Source of the DNA: RGIG4097 sp964637515
GTDB lineage: Bacteria > Bacillota > Clostridia > Christensenellales > CAG-917
DNA: 16,997 nt
NCBI GenBank assembly: GCA_964637515.1
Contig: CAZWUI010000024.1
Span: 1-16,997, forward strand
Reading direction: 5' to 3'
Shown here: positions 7,419-15,013 of the stretch, piece after piece
Layout: each line of letters begins with the position of its first letter
How positions within the stretch are numbered: position 1 is the stretch's first letter
The notes under the pieces: model-generated
Databases searched by the model: none
The model's input: the letters and a program-made list of their open reading frames with translations, nothing else
What the model was told of the DNA's origin: nothing
Position numbers and translations under genes: made by a program

Positions 7419-8513
7419 TCACTTTCCTATGTAACTGACAAGGTAGCCCGCGATATTGGATACGTTAGCGGTTTCCACCCACTTCTCACCCGCAGACACG
7501 TAACTTGCCGCAACGCCCGTTTCGATGAGTCTGTATATCAAGCCTACCACTTCGATGTTTTCTTTTGCATTCATGACGAGTCCCTTTTCCACGAGATACG
7601 CAATCTCACGCAGAGAGTGCGCGCCCTTTGCAAACGTGATGACGGGTTTGCCCAGTTTGAAACATTTGTATATCGTGGACACGTCGTAGCGTGTGATGAC
7701 CGCATCGGACGCCGTCAAATATTCGTCGTATTGCTCTTTTTTCTGCAAAATCACGACGTTATTCGCCTTTTCGCTATCCGCTTTCATTCGCAGTGCGGAC
7801 ACGGTTTTCGCATCCGTGCAGTAGACGACGAGATTGATGACTTTGCCTTGATCGAGAAGAAGGGAGAATAACTCTTCCACTCCGTCCTTTTTCTCTGCAT
7901 TCAGGAAAACGGTCATCGTTCTCGGCAACCCCAACTCCTGCTTCATCGCAACGATTTCAAGGGGAGTTTTTCTCGGCACGTCGTAGGGGAATCCCATTGT
8001 CATAACACGTTTCGACGGCACACCTTGCGCCACAAGAGCGGTTTTGACGTCCTGATTTTCCACGATATAGATGCTGTCAAGGTCGTAGGACTGCTTGTCA
8101 AGGACGAAATAAGGCATCATATAGACGATTTCCGCATCAAATTCCGTTTTGCGTTTTGCGTCTATCGCACTAAAATAGGCGTAAGGCGTAGTGGTCAAAA
8201 CAAGTTCGGGACGGTATCTTTTGACTGCGTTTGCAATCCTATACGCCCTGCCCTTTTTGACCTGCTTATTCTTTCTGCCAAGGTCTTTCAAGAATGCGAA
8301 TTTTTCGTTTCTGCCGAGAAATTCCTGATAGTCGTCTCCAATAGTCATGAGTCTGTCGAGTTTCGACGACTTTGCGGCGGAGCCGTATTTGTCGTCGCTG
8401 ATGACCACGACGTTATGCGTGCCGTATTCTTTGATTGCGCGCGAAAGCTCGACGGATGCTCCGCCCTCTTCGTCCCTGCTCGTCAATATCAAAATAATCG
8501 GCTTTCTATGCAT
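7419..8513 (-). CDS. MurG/UgtP-like GT-B glycosyltransferase, divergent
   Basis: The 364-residue protein looks like a two-domain GT-B enzyme. It starts with a Rossmann-like strand, KPIILILTSRDEEGGASVELS, then RYRPELVLTTTPYAYFSAI, which fits the acceptor-domain pattern of lipid glycosyltransferases. The C-terminal half has VFLNAEKKDGVEELF and ends with SDAVITRYDVSTIYKCFKLG, then KPVITFAKGAHSLREIAYLV, which sits where MurG and UgtP have the nucleotide-sugar GG(x)T...E loop. That loop is degenerate here, so sugar specificity or even activity is uncertain. No signal peptide or membrane helix is visible. It probably works at the cytosolic membrane face. The start is ATG at 8513 rather than TTG at 8525, because GAGGA lies 5 nt before it. 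It is 1 nt after the RNase J stop. Confidence 0.6.
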   Translation of the reverse strand: MHRKPIILILTSRDEEGGASVELSRAIKEYGTHNVVVISDDKYGSAAKSSKLDRLMTIGDDYQEFLGRNEKFAFLKDLGRKNKQVKKGRAYRIANAVKRYRPELVLTTTPYAYFSAIDAKRKTEFDAEIVYMMPYFVLDKQSYDLDSIYIVENQDVKTALVAQGVPSKRVMTMGFPYDVPRKTPLEIVAMKQELGLPRTMTVFLNAEKKDGVEELFSLLLDQGKVINLVVYCTDAKTVSALRMKADSEKANNVVILQKKEQYDEYLTASDAVITRYDVSTIYKCFKLGKPVITFAKGAHSLREIAYLVEKGLVMNAKENIEVVGLIYRLIETGVAASYVSAGEKWVETANVSNIAGYLVSYIGK

Positions 8514-8514
8514 A

Positions 8515-10149
8515 TCAGTCCTCAACCAAAATCGGCATTATTATCGGGAATTGTCTGTCGCGATAGAAGAGTTTTCTTATCGCTTTTTTGACCGCAACCG
8601 TCGCTTCGACGACGTTATCGCCGTTAAATTCGGTGTTTGCCACTGCGTTTTTGGTTGCGTAGATTATATCCGTATATCTCTCGTCGGTCAGGCTCAAACC
8701 CCTTGCGATGACGTCCACGTCCCCGGAGATTTTGCCTTTTCTCACGTTGATTGCACCAAGCACGACGATCACGCCGTATTCGGAAAGAGATCTGCGATCT
8801 CTCACGACCGCATTGCCGTCTTCGAGAATATCGCCGTCCACGTACACGTTGCCTGCAGGCACGTTTGAATGTTGTTTGAGACTGTTTGCGTTCACGCCCC
8901 ACACTTCACCGACGTTGGGAATGACCGCGTTTTTGGGTTGCACGCATATGCTCTTTGCGATTTGTGCGTGCTTGAATTGATGACGATATTCGCCGTGCAC
9001 GGGCATGAAAAACTTCGGGCGCACGAGATTGAGCATGGTTTTGAGTTCTTCTTCGTATGCGTGTCCCGATACGTGCACGTCGTTCATACTGTCGTACACC
9101 ACGTTCGCACCTTGACGGAACAAGTTGTTGATGACTTCATACACCGACTTTTCGTTGCCGGGAATAGGAGTCGATGACAACACGACGACATCGTTTTCTC
9201 CGAGGGATAATCCCTTGCCAAAGTCGTCTTTCGAGAGTTTTGAAAGCGCACTGTCGGGTTCACCTTGCGTGCCCGTCGCAATCACGACAACTCTTTCGGG
9301 AGGAAGATTGGATATATTCTCCACGATGACGCCCTTGGGCACTTTGAGCTCGCCGACTTTGGACGCAACGTCCACGATACCCTTCATGCTTCTGCCCGCA
9401 AGCAAGACTTTGCGATTATACTTCTCCGCAAGCCAGAGTATCTGTTGCACCCTGTAGTTGCTCGAAGCAAAACATGCCACGACGATTCTTTTCGCAGGAT
9501 TTGAAATGAATATGTTTTCAAGTCCCTGTCCCACCACTCTTTCGGAAGTTGAGAAACCGGCGCGTTCAACGTTCGTGCTTTCGCCGAGCATAAGCATAAC
9601 GCCCTTTGCGCCTATTTCCGCAATGCGCTGAAGGTCTGTTTTCTTGTTGTCGATAGGACTGTTGTCGATTTTGAAGTCGCCCGTCACGAATATCACGCCT
9701 AAAGGCGTGGTTATGGACAAAGCGCATGCGCCCGCCATAGAGTGAGCCACTTTGATAAATTCGACTTTGAAACAACCGAGCTTGACGGTGTCTCCTTCTT
9801 TGACTTCTTTGAGATTTGCGGATACGCATCTATCCGCGAGTTTTCGACCGAGCATACCGAGAGTGAGTGCGGTGCCGTAGATTGGCACTTTCAACTCGTC
9901 CGCATAATACGGTATTGCACCGATATGGTCCTCGTGTCCGTGGGTGAGGACGATTCCTTTGAGTTTGTGTATATTCTCACGGATATAGGTTATATCCGGA
10001 ATGATTGCGTCGATTCCCGGACTGTCGTCACGCGGAAATTCCACACCGCAATCAACGATGATAATGTCGTCGTCAAATTCAATGGCGGTCATATTTTTAC
10101 CGATTTCACCGACACCGCCGAGGAAGACGACTCTAACGCTTTTTGCCAT
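8515..10149 (-). CDS. rnj: Ribonuclease J
   Basis: RNase J is a metallo-beta-lactamase/beta-CASP nuclease with 5'-to-3' exonuclease and endonuclease activity in mRNA decay and rRNA processing. The 544 residues are close to the usual 555. The metal site is clear: HGHEDH with His70, His72, Asp74 and His75, then His136 in KVAHSMAG and Asp158 in VTGDFKID. The beta-CASP region includes RIVVACFASSNYRVQQ, GRSMKG and IATGTQGEPDSALSKL. FMPVHGEYRH provides a late metal-site histidine, and the C-terminal domain ends RQFPIIMPILVED. The start is ATG at 10149, with AGGAGT 5 nt upstream. It is the first gene of the operon that continues through glycosyltransferase, DUF512, der and probably the aminotransferase. 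Only one rnj is in the window, so J1 or J2 cannot be assigned. Confidence 0.96.
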   Translation of the reverse strand: MAKSVRVVFLGGVGEIGKNMTAIEFDDDIIIVDCGVEFPRDDSPGIDAIIPDITYIRENIHKLKGIVLTHGHEDHIGAIPYYADELKVPIYGTALTLGMLGRKLADRCVSANLKEVKEGDTVKLGCFKVEFIKVAHSMAGACALSITTPLGVIFVTGDFKIDNSPIDNKKTDLQRIAEIGAKGVMLMLGESTNVERAGFSTSERVVGQGLENIFISNPAKRIVVACFASSNYRVQQILWLAEKYNRKVLLAGRSMKGIVDVASKVGELKVPKGVIVENISNLPPERVVVIATGTQGEPDSALSKLSKDDFGKGLSLGENDVVVLSSTPIPGNEKSVYEVINNLFRQGANVVYDSMNDVHVSGHAYEEELKTMLNLVRPKFFMPVHGEYRHQFKHAQIAKSICVQPKNAVIPNVGEVWGVNANSLKQHSNVPAGNVYVDGDILEDGNAVVRDRRSLSEYGVIVVLGAINVRKGKISGDVDVIARGLSLTDERYTDIIYATKNAVANTEFNGDNVVEATVAVKKAIRKLFYRDRQFPIIMPILVED

Positions 10150-10164
10150 ATATTACTCCTTTAT

Positions 10165-10185
10165 AAGAAAAGCGCATGTGCGCTT
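10165..10185 (-). promoter_or_regulatory. Hairpin in the rnj 5' leader
   Basis: In minus-strand RNA, AAGCGCA (10185-10179) pairs with UGCGCUU (10176-10170), and UUCUU follows. It lies in the roughly 50-nt leader, 5 nt before the ribosome binding site. It could be a weak terminator, a stabilising 5' stem or a self-control site. The sequence alone does not decide. Confidence 0.4.
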
Positions 10186-10205
10186 ATATAGTTCAAGATT
10201 AAATG

Positions 10206-10234
10206 ATTATAACACAATATAGTCAAACTTGCAA
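10206..10234 (-). promoter_or_regulatory. Extended -10 promoter of the rnj operon
   Basis: TTGCAA (10234-10229), a 17-nt spacer and TATAAT (10211-10206) lie on the minus strand. A TGn extension sits before the -10. The start site is expected near 10199. Confidence 0.65.
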
Positions 10235-10336
10235 CTACGAATAGAATTACTCTCCGTCTTTTTTGTCGAAAGCGGTGATTTTTTGCCTATCGCCGCTTCG
10301 CAGTTTCAAAATCGAAAACAAAAATCAAAACAACGC

Positions 10337-10364
10337 AAAAGTCGTCGTTACGAGAACGACGACT
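10337..10364 (-). terminator. Terminator of the YtxC-like gene
   Basis: A perfect 10-bp stem (10364-10355 with 10349-10340) with a 5-nt loop starts 27 nt after the stop codon. The minus-strand tail is TTTGCGTTGTTTT, an interrupted U tract. Confidence 0.55.
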
Positions 10365-10390
10365 GCAAAAACAGATATTCTAACCACGTA

Positions 10391-11095
10391 TTATTTGTTG
10401 ATGACCGTTGCGATACGTTTCAAAGTGGAAGTCATCGACGGCGTGAAATTGGTGTTTTCGACGATGATTTCGGAGGGTTTTTCACTGATTATCGCACTTA
10501 TCATATTCAGTTCGTTTTCTTGATAAAGCGGAAGAATTTCAACGGGTGCCCTTCTCGACAGGTTGTAGAGTTTCCCGCCAATCACTGCAAGTCTGCTTTT
10601 CGTACCTTCGGTTGCGGTGATGAAAGACGCAACGTCAAAGACGTCCTTGTCGTTTCCGTCAAGCAATTTCTCTGCAAGAAGCGCAAGCTCTTCCCAATTA
10701 TCCACCACTCCGCTCATTCTGAAATTGTAGAGTCCGTCTACGTTGAAATCCGCGGTTTCGGACAGTGCTTTTCTGAACAAATTGCTCTCGTATATTCTGT
10801 CGAAATGCACGAGAGAGCTGATAAGCGCACAGTTTGAATGAGTCATCTCGCGAGAGTGCAACTTGTCAAGAAAAAAGCGAAGTTTGAGATAAGTCAACAC
10901 CACCGTTTCGACTATATCCGTAACCCTTTCTTCCACCTCGTTTGAAACTTCGCAAATTGATGCGACGTACACCCACAATCTATCCTTACTTTCTTCGACC
11001 GCGTAGGACATATTCTTAATATCGCGGACGTTTGAAACGATGAAATCGCTTTCCTTGTCAAAACTTTTGTCGATGCTGATAACGTTGGACCACAT
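10391..11095 (-). CDS. YtxC-like putative sporulation protein
   Basis: The 234-residue soluble protein is mostly helical. Two features recall the YtxC family (PF08812, proposed sporulation proteins in Bacilli and Clostridia). One is FNVDGLYNFRMSGVVDNWEE (from about 116), like the family's hydrophobic-Gly-hydrophobic-NFR signature before a helical stretch. The other is a C-terminal strand-helix block LNMISAIISEKPSEIIVENT, where YtxC proteins have an LIS-x-L-x-APKKIIIH-like sequence. It is shorter than the roughly 280 residues I recall for YtxC, mainly at the N-terminus. The match is from memory of pattern, so it is not certain. The start at 11095 is the first Met of the frame. GGGG lies only 1-2 nt before it, too close for a normal ribosome binding site. 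Terminators flank it on both sides, so it is monocistronic. Confidence 0.55.
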   Translation of the reverse strand: MWSNVISIDKSFDKESDFIVSNVRDIKNMSYAVEESKDRLWVYVASICEVSNEVEERVTDIVETVVLTYLKLRFFLDKLHSREMTHSNCALISSLVHFDRIYESNLFRKALSETADFNVDGLYNFRMSGVVDNWEELALLAEKLLDGNDKDVFDVASFITATEGTKSRLAVIGGKLYNLSRRAPVEILPLYQENELNMISAIISEKPSEIIVENTNFTPSMTSTLKRIATVINK

Positions 11096-11196
11096 ACCCC
11101 TATTTTATGCAAAGCGCGAAGATTTATAATCAACAATTTTTATGGAAGATTTTTCCGCATTCTAACGGCATATATCGACAATTTTCGACAACAATA

Positions 11197-11231
11197 AAAT
11201 CCGCAAAATCAATCTCTGATTCTGCGGATTT
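11197..11231 (-). terminator. Terminator of the sigma/anti-sigma operon
   Basis: A 15-bp stem (11231-11217 with 11211-11197, one G-U pair) with a GAGAU loop lies 13 nt after the stop of the anti-sigma candidate. The U tail is short and interrupted (TATTGTTG), but the stem is very strong. Confidence 0.65.
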
Positions 11232-11244
11232 CGTCTTGTTGTTT

Positions 11245-11802
11245 TCAGTCTTTCACGTTGATTTTCAACACCTCTCCGTCACGAGTGTCAATCTCGACTC
11301 TATACTTTCCGATCTCCGTTTCAAAGGTGTATTTATACGTATAATAACTCTCTTCGATAGGCACTTCGTAGTTGAAATCCTTGTCAACGTCAACGCATTC
11401 GATTTCCTCTGCATTCACGTCATATCCTTTGCCCGCAAGGAAGTTGTTTACGAGTGCGTTTTTCGCAATTTCGAGTCCTTCGTTTTTCGCGTAGATGATT
11501 TGGTTGTTTGCGTAGGTTGCCGCCGAGCCGAAAACTCCGCCGAGCACCGCCGCTACGATGAGTAGCGCAACGATGATTGAGGCAACAACTGCAATCAAAA
11601 CCTTGATTCTAAATACCTTTTTTGCTTTTTTGACTTCTTCTTTGTCAAGTTCGCTGACGGGTGCGGGAGTGACCGTCAAACCCTCGTCGTCAAACAGGGA
11701 CGACAGTGCTTTCGCCTTTGCGATTTCATCGCGCACGAGTTCGATTTCTTCGGGTGTTGCGGTGCCTTCTCTATAGTGATTGAAAGCCTCGTCGAAATTC
11801 AT
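11245..11802 (-). CDS. Single-pass membrane protein, candidate anti-sigma factor
   Basis: The 185 residues split into a cytoplasmic N-terminus, one membrane helix at about 67-92 and an outer domain of about 95 residues. The N-terminal part, FDEAFNHYREGTATPEEIEL followed by an acidic helix, resembles the short helical bundles with which anti-sigma factors hold sigma. The outer domain contains YYTYKYTFETEIGKYRVEID and ends TRDGEVLKINVKD, a PepSY-like strand pattern seen in envelope sensor proteins. It has no zinc-binding HxxxCxxC motif. The start codon overlaps the sigma factor stop as ATGA, with GGAGG upstream, so translation is coupled. The anti-sigma role is inferred mainly from gene order and topology. 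Confidence 0.6.
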   Translation of the reverse strand: MNFDEAFNHYREGTATPEEIELVRDEIAKAKALSSLFDDEGLTVTPAPVSELDKEEVKKAKKVFRIKVLIAVVASIIVALLIVAAVLGGVFGSAATYANNQIIYAKNEGLEIAKNALVNNFLAGKGYDVNAEEIECVDVDKDFNYEVPIEESYYTYKYTFETEIGKYRVEIDTRDGEVLKINVKD

Positions 11803-12290
11803 ATGCTTTCCTCCAAAATATCCTTCAATTTTGCTCTTGCTCTGAACAGAGTAACTTTTACATTTTCGGCACTCTGTTCTGTTATTTTCGCTATTTCGCT
11901 GACGGATAAGCCCTCGAAATAATAGAGTATCACGGTTTCTTTGTAAGACGGTTTGATGAGAGATAACGCACGATATAACGCCCTATACTCTTCCTTTTTG
12001 ATGAGAGAGGCCGCGGGGTCTTCCCCTCCGCTTATAATAGCAAGCGTTTCTTCTCCCGCTACTGCGTATTTTTTATCCTTGCGGATTCTGTCGATAAGGC
12101 AGTTTCTGCACACCTTCAGGAGCCAATATTTGAAGCCGTCTTTTTCTTCGTCAATAGTCACGAAAGCTTTGTAGAATGCGTCCGCCACCAAATCTTCCGC
12201 AAGCGATTCATCGCGACACATAGACAAAACGTAGAGTTTTGCCTCGTTGTAGTATTTGCGGAAAAGATTTTCAAACGCTTCCTTTTTCAT
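11799..12290 (-). CDS. ECF-like sigma-70 family RNA polymerase sigma factor
   Basis: The 163-residue protein has the two-domain ECF design. Region 2 (about 5-70) includes FENLFRKYYNEAKLYVLSMC, then ESLAEDLVADAFYKAF for core binding and KYWLLKVCRNCLIDRIRKDK for -10 recognition. After a linker, region 4 (about 105-160) includes LSLIKPSYKETVILYYFEGL, then SVSEIAKITEQSAENVKVTL and FRARAKL, the helix-turn-helix for -35 contact. It probably directs RNA polymerase to its own regulon under control of the next gene. The open frame runs to 12419, but the promoter at 12334-12361 lies inside that extension, so ATG at 12290 is preferred. The only good Shine-Dalgarno site (GAGGAG, 12319-12314) is 23 nt from this ATG, which is unusually far. 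Confidence 0.9.
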   Translation of the reverse strand: MKKEAFENLFRKYYNEAKLYVLSMCRDESLAEDLVADAFYKAFVTIDEEKDGFKYWLLKVCRNCLIDRIRKDKKYAVAGEETLAIISGGEDPAASLIKKEEYRALYRALSLIKPSYKETVILYYFEGLSVSEIAKITEQSAENVKVTLFRARAKLKDILEESI

Positions 12291-12333
12291 CTCGTCACTA
12301 AATATACGGATTTCTCCTCGATCGGTTACTAAA

Positions 12334-12361
12334 ATTATACCACGTTTTGAAAATACGGCAA
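12334..12361 (-). promoter_or_regulatory. Extended -10 promoter of the sigma factor operon
   Basis: TTGCCG (12361-12356), a 16-nt spacer and TATAAT (12339-12334), preceded by TGG, lie on the minus strand. It looks like a housekeeping promoter. I see no ECF autoregulation motif such as an AAC -35. Confidence 0.6.
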
Positions 12362-12422
12362 CTATTTTACGGACAGGGCGCAATTTGAACGAAAAACGGC
12401 TTCTTGACCCCCTAAACATTCT

Positions 12423-12436
12423 CGAAAACGCTTGAA
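12423..12436. promoter_or_regulatory. cre-like catabolite operator overlapping the beta-glucosidase promoter
   Basis: The core GAAAACGCTT (12424-12433) fits the centre of the CcpA cre consensus WTGAAARCGYTTW exactly. The flanking TG and terminal W positions differ. It overlaps the -35 element (12432-12437), where a bound LacI-family repressor would block transcription. Confidence 0.45.
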
Positions 12437-12460
12437 ATGAGTTTGATCATATGTTATATT
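12432..12460 (+). promoter_or_regulatory. Promoter of the beta-glucosidase/yitT unit
   Basis: TTGAAA (12432-12437), a 17-nt spacer and TATATT (12455-12460) with a TGT extension form a good sigma-A promoter. The start is expected near 12467. The leader holds a 6-bp GC-rich hairpin at 12508-12522. Confidence 0.65.
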
Positions 12461-12539
12461 TATTAAAGGTAAGTATAACGCAACACGCGCACGTATGCCA
12501 AAAATACACGGGCTTTGCCCGTCTCTATGGAGAAATCAT

Positions 12540-14981
12540 ATGGAAGAAAAAGATTTTATCGCTATTCTCAAACAGATGACTCTTGAAGAAAAAGCGTCCC
12601 TTTGCTCCGGCGAAACTTTCTGGAGAACAAAAGCAGTAGATAGATTAGGAATCCCTTCCGTTTGGATGACCGACGGCCCCAACGGACTCAGAAAAGAAAA
12701 ACAAGGTGCAGGCACCAACATTATGAAACCTGCAGAAACCGCAACTTGCTTCCCCACCGCAGTCACTGCGGCGTCTTCTTGGGACGTCGAAATCCTCGAA
12801 GAAATGGGCAAGGCAATCGCGGAAGAAGCGAAAGCACTCGGCGTATCCACCGTTTTGGGACCGGGAATCAATATCAAACGCTCCCCTCTCTGCGGTAGGA
12901 ACTTCGAATATATGTCCGAAGATCCTTTCCTTGCGGGCAACCTTGCAACCGCATACGTGAACGGCGTTCAAAAGGAAGGCGTAGGCGTTTCCGTCAAGCA
13001 CTTCTGCGCAAACAACCAAGAACACCTGCGTATGAGCATTGATACTATCGTAGACGAGCGCGCACTCAGAGAAATCTATCTCACCGCGTTTGAAACCGTA
13101 ATCAAAAACGCTCAACCCGCCACGGTTATGAGTTCGTACAACTGCCTTGCAGGCACCCACATGTCCGACCATAAACGTATGCTCAACGATATTCTCCGCG
13201 AAGAATGGGGATTCAAAGGTATCGTCGTCAGCGACTGGGGCGGAATGAACAACCGCATCGAATCCGTCAAAGCGGGCAACGACCTCGAAATGCCCGGCAA
13301 TAAGGGTATGAACGACCGCCGCATCGTCAAAGCGGTCAAAGACGGCACTCTCGCCGAAGAAGACCTTGACAGAGTCGTGCTCCGTCTCATCAAATTCGCA
13401 TTCAACGCAAAGGAGAGCGAAGTCGCAGGCGCAGACCAAAAACTCGACGCACACCACGAAGTTTCGAGACGCATCGCGGAAGCAGGCGCAGTCCTTCTCA
13501 AAAACGACGACAATGCACTCCCCCTTCGTCACGAACAAAATATCGCAGTCATCGGCTCTCTTGCGAAAAATCTCCGCTATCAAGGCAGCGGTTCGAGCCA
13601 TATCAATCCCCCCAAGACAGTTTCCTTCTACGAAGCAATGCAAGCAAACGGACAAAAGTTCGAATATGCGGAAGGCTACACCTTGAAGGGCGACGGCTAC
13701 AAAGAAAAACTCATCAAACAAGCATGCGAAGTCGCAAAAGGTAAGGACGCAGTCCTTGTGTTCATAGGTCTCACAGACTCCTACGAAAGCGAAGGTTTCG
13801 ACCGCAAACATATCAATCTTCCCGAATCTCACAACATTCTCGTGCAAGAACTTGCCAAAGTCAACGAGAATATCATCGTCGTGCTTTCGGGCGGTTCACC
13901 CGTCAAGGTTTCCAAGTGGGAAGCGCAAGCAAAAGCAATTCTCAATCTCTATCTCGGCGGACAAGCGGCGGGCGAAGCGGCGTACAACCTCATCTACGGC
14001 AACGTCAACCCCAGCGGTAAACTTGCAGAAACCTTCCCCTTCCGCAACCACGACAATATCTCTTCGAGATATTTTCCCATGGGACCTCGCTCCGTCGAAT
14101 ATCGTGAAAGCGTTTACGTCGGCTACCGCTACTTCGACTCCGCAGAAAAGAAAGTGCAATACCCCTTCGGTCATGGTCTCAGCTACACGACCTTCGAATA
14201 TAGCGACCTTGCGTTGTCTGCAAAACAAATCACCGAAGGCGAAGAACTCGTTGCAACCTTCAAGATTAAGAACACGGGTAGCATAGCGGGTGCAGAAGTT
14301 GCTGAACTTTACGTGAGCGACGTCGAAAGCAGCATCTTCCGTCCGAAGAAAGAACTCAAAGGCTTCAAAAAAGTTTTCCTGAACCCCGGCGAAGAAAAAG
14401 AAGTTTCCATTTCTCTTGGCAGTCGCGCGTTCAGTTACTACAACGTACTCATCAAGGATTGGCACGTCGAAAGCGGTGATTTCCGCATTCTAATCGGCTC
14501 TTCTTCTCGTGACATCCGTCTCGAAGATAGCGTGAACGTCATTTCCGCAAACCCCGACGCACCCATCCCCAACTATCACGAAGTCGCTCCTTACTACTAC
14601 GATCTCACCGAAGAAGTCGAACAAAAGAAACGTATCCCCGCCGAACAATTTGCGGCGCTCTACGGTGCGACTCTCGTCGAGAATACCCCCTACGTCAAAG
14701 GCGAATTGACCATCGACAACAGTGTCGAGCAATGCGCTTGCACGGGTGTCGGTAAATTCCTTTATAAAGTCCTCGTGTTCGGCAGCAAACTCGTCGCAAT
14801 CGGCACCGAAAACCCCGATATGATCACGCAATCGGTCAAGGATATGCCCTTGCGCAGTTTCAGCGGTTTCACAGGCGGTCTTGTGTCGCAAATGTCCGTC
14901 GACGGAATCGTCGATATGTGCAACGGAACGAAAGGCGGATTCAAAAAGTTCTGCCAAGGTTTCAGAAAAAAGAATAGATAA
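12540..14981 (+). CDS. Glycoside hydrolase family 3 beta-glucosidase, cytoplasmic
   Basis: This enzyme should release glucose from the non-reducing end of beta-glucosides or related oligosaccharides by a retaining mechanism. The 813 residues start with MTLEEKASLCSGETFW near 10-25 and have no signal peptide. The (beta/alpha)8 domain contains Lys153-His154 in SVKHFCANNQEH and the nucleophile Asp232 in VVSDWGGMNNR. The alpha/beta sandwich domain follows (about 300-550) with GSSHINPPK and SGGSPVKVSKWE. An FnIII-like domain (about 590-665) carries AELYVSDVESSIFRPKKELK. A C-terminal extension of about 150 residues (EVAPYYYDLTEE to the end) resembles one I recall in clostridial GH3 enzymes. ATG at 12540 was preferred to 12495 because GGAG lies 8 nt before it. 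A promoter with a cre-like operator lies upstream, and yitT follows 32 nt later. Substrate preference, glucoside or xyloside, is not settled by sequence. Confidence 0.93.
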   Translation: MEEKDFIAILKQMTLEEKASLCSGETFWRTKAVDRLGIPSVWMTDGPNGLRKEKQGAGTNIMKPAETATCFPTAVTAASSWDVEILEEMGKAIAEEAKALGVSTVLGPGINIKRSPLCGRNFEYMSEDPFLAGNLATAYVNGVQKEGVGVSVKHFCANNQEHLRMSIDTIVDERALREIYLTAFETVIKNAQPATVMSSYNCLAGTHMSDHKRMLNDILREEWGFKGIVVSDWGGMNNRIESVKAGNDLEMPGNKGMNDRRIVKAVKDGTLAEEDLDRVVLRLIKFAFNAKESEVAGADQKLDAHHEVSRRIAEAGAVLLKNDDNALPLRHEQNIAVIGSLAKNLRYQGSGSSHINPPKTVSFYEAMQANGQKFEYAEGYTLKGDGYKEKLIKQACEVAKGKDAVLVFIGLTDSYESEGFDRKHINLPESHNILVQELAKVNENIIVVLSGGSPVKVSKWEAQAKAILNLYLGGQAAGEAAYNLIYGNVNPSGKLAETFPFRNHDNISSRYFPMGPRSVEYRESVYVGYRYFDSAEKKVQYPFGHGLSYTTFEYSDLALSAKQITEGEELVATFKIKNTGSIAGAEVAELYVSDVESSIFRPKKELKGFKKVFLNPGEEKEVSISLGSRAFSYYNVLIKDWHVESGDFRILIGSSSRDIRLEDSVNVISANPDAPIPNYHEVAPYYYDLTEEVEQKKRIPAEQFAALYGATLVENTPYVKGELTIDNSVEQCACTGVGKFLYKVLVFGSKLVAIGTENPDMITQSVKDMPLRSFSGFTGGLVSQMSVDGIVDMCNGTKGGFKKFCQGFRKKNR

Positions 14982-15013
14982 AAGACACTTTTGTGCCGTT
15001 AGATAGCGGAAAT

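Noticed and set aside
10272..10296. 8-bp inverted repeat between rnj and the YtxC-like gene
   Set aside because: The loop is about 9 nt with no U tract on either strand, and it has one mismatch in minus-strand RNA. No assigned role.
11095..11125. Possible sigma-E promoter for the YtxC-like gene (CATAAAAT at 11109-11102)
   Set aside because: The -10 is fair, but the -35 (TTATAAA, 13-nt spacing) matches only about 4 of 7 positions, and the start would fall on the ATG. Too weak to annotate.
12338..12419. N-terminal extension of the sigma factor frame to 12419
   Set aside because: The extension contains the TATAAT promoter and a basic, non-sigma sequence. The ECF domain begins at the ATG at 12290.
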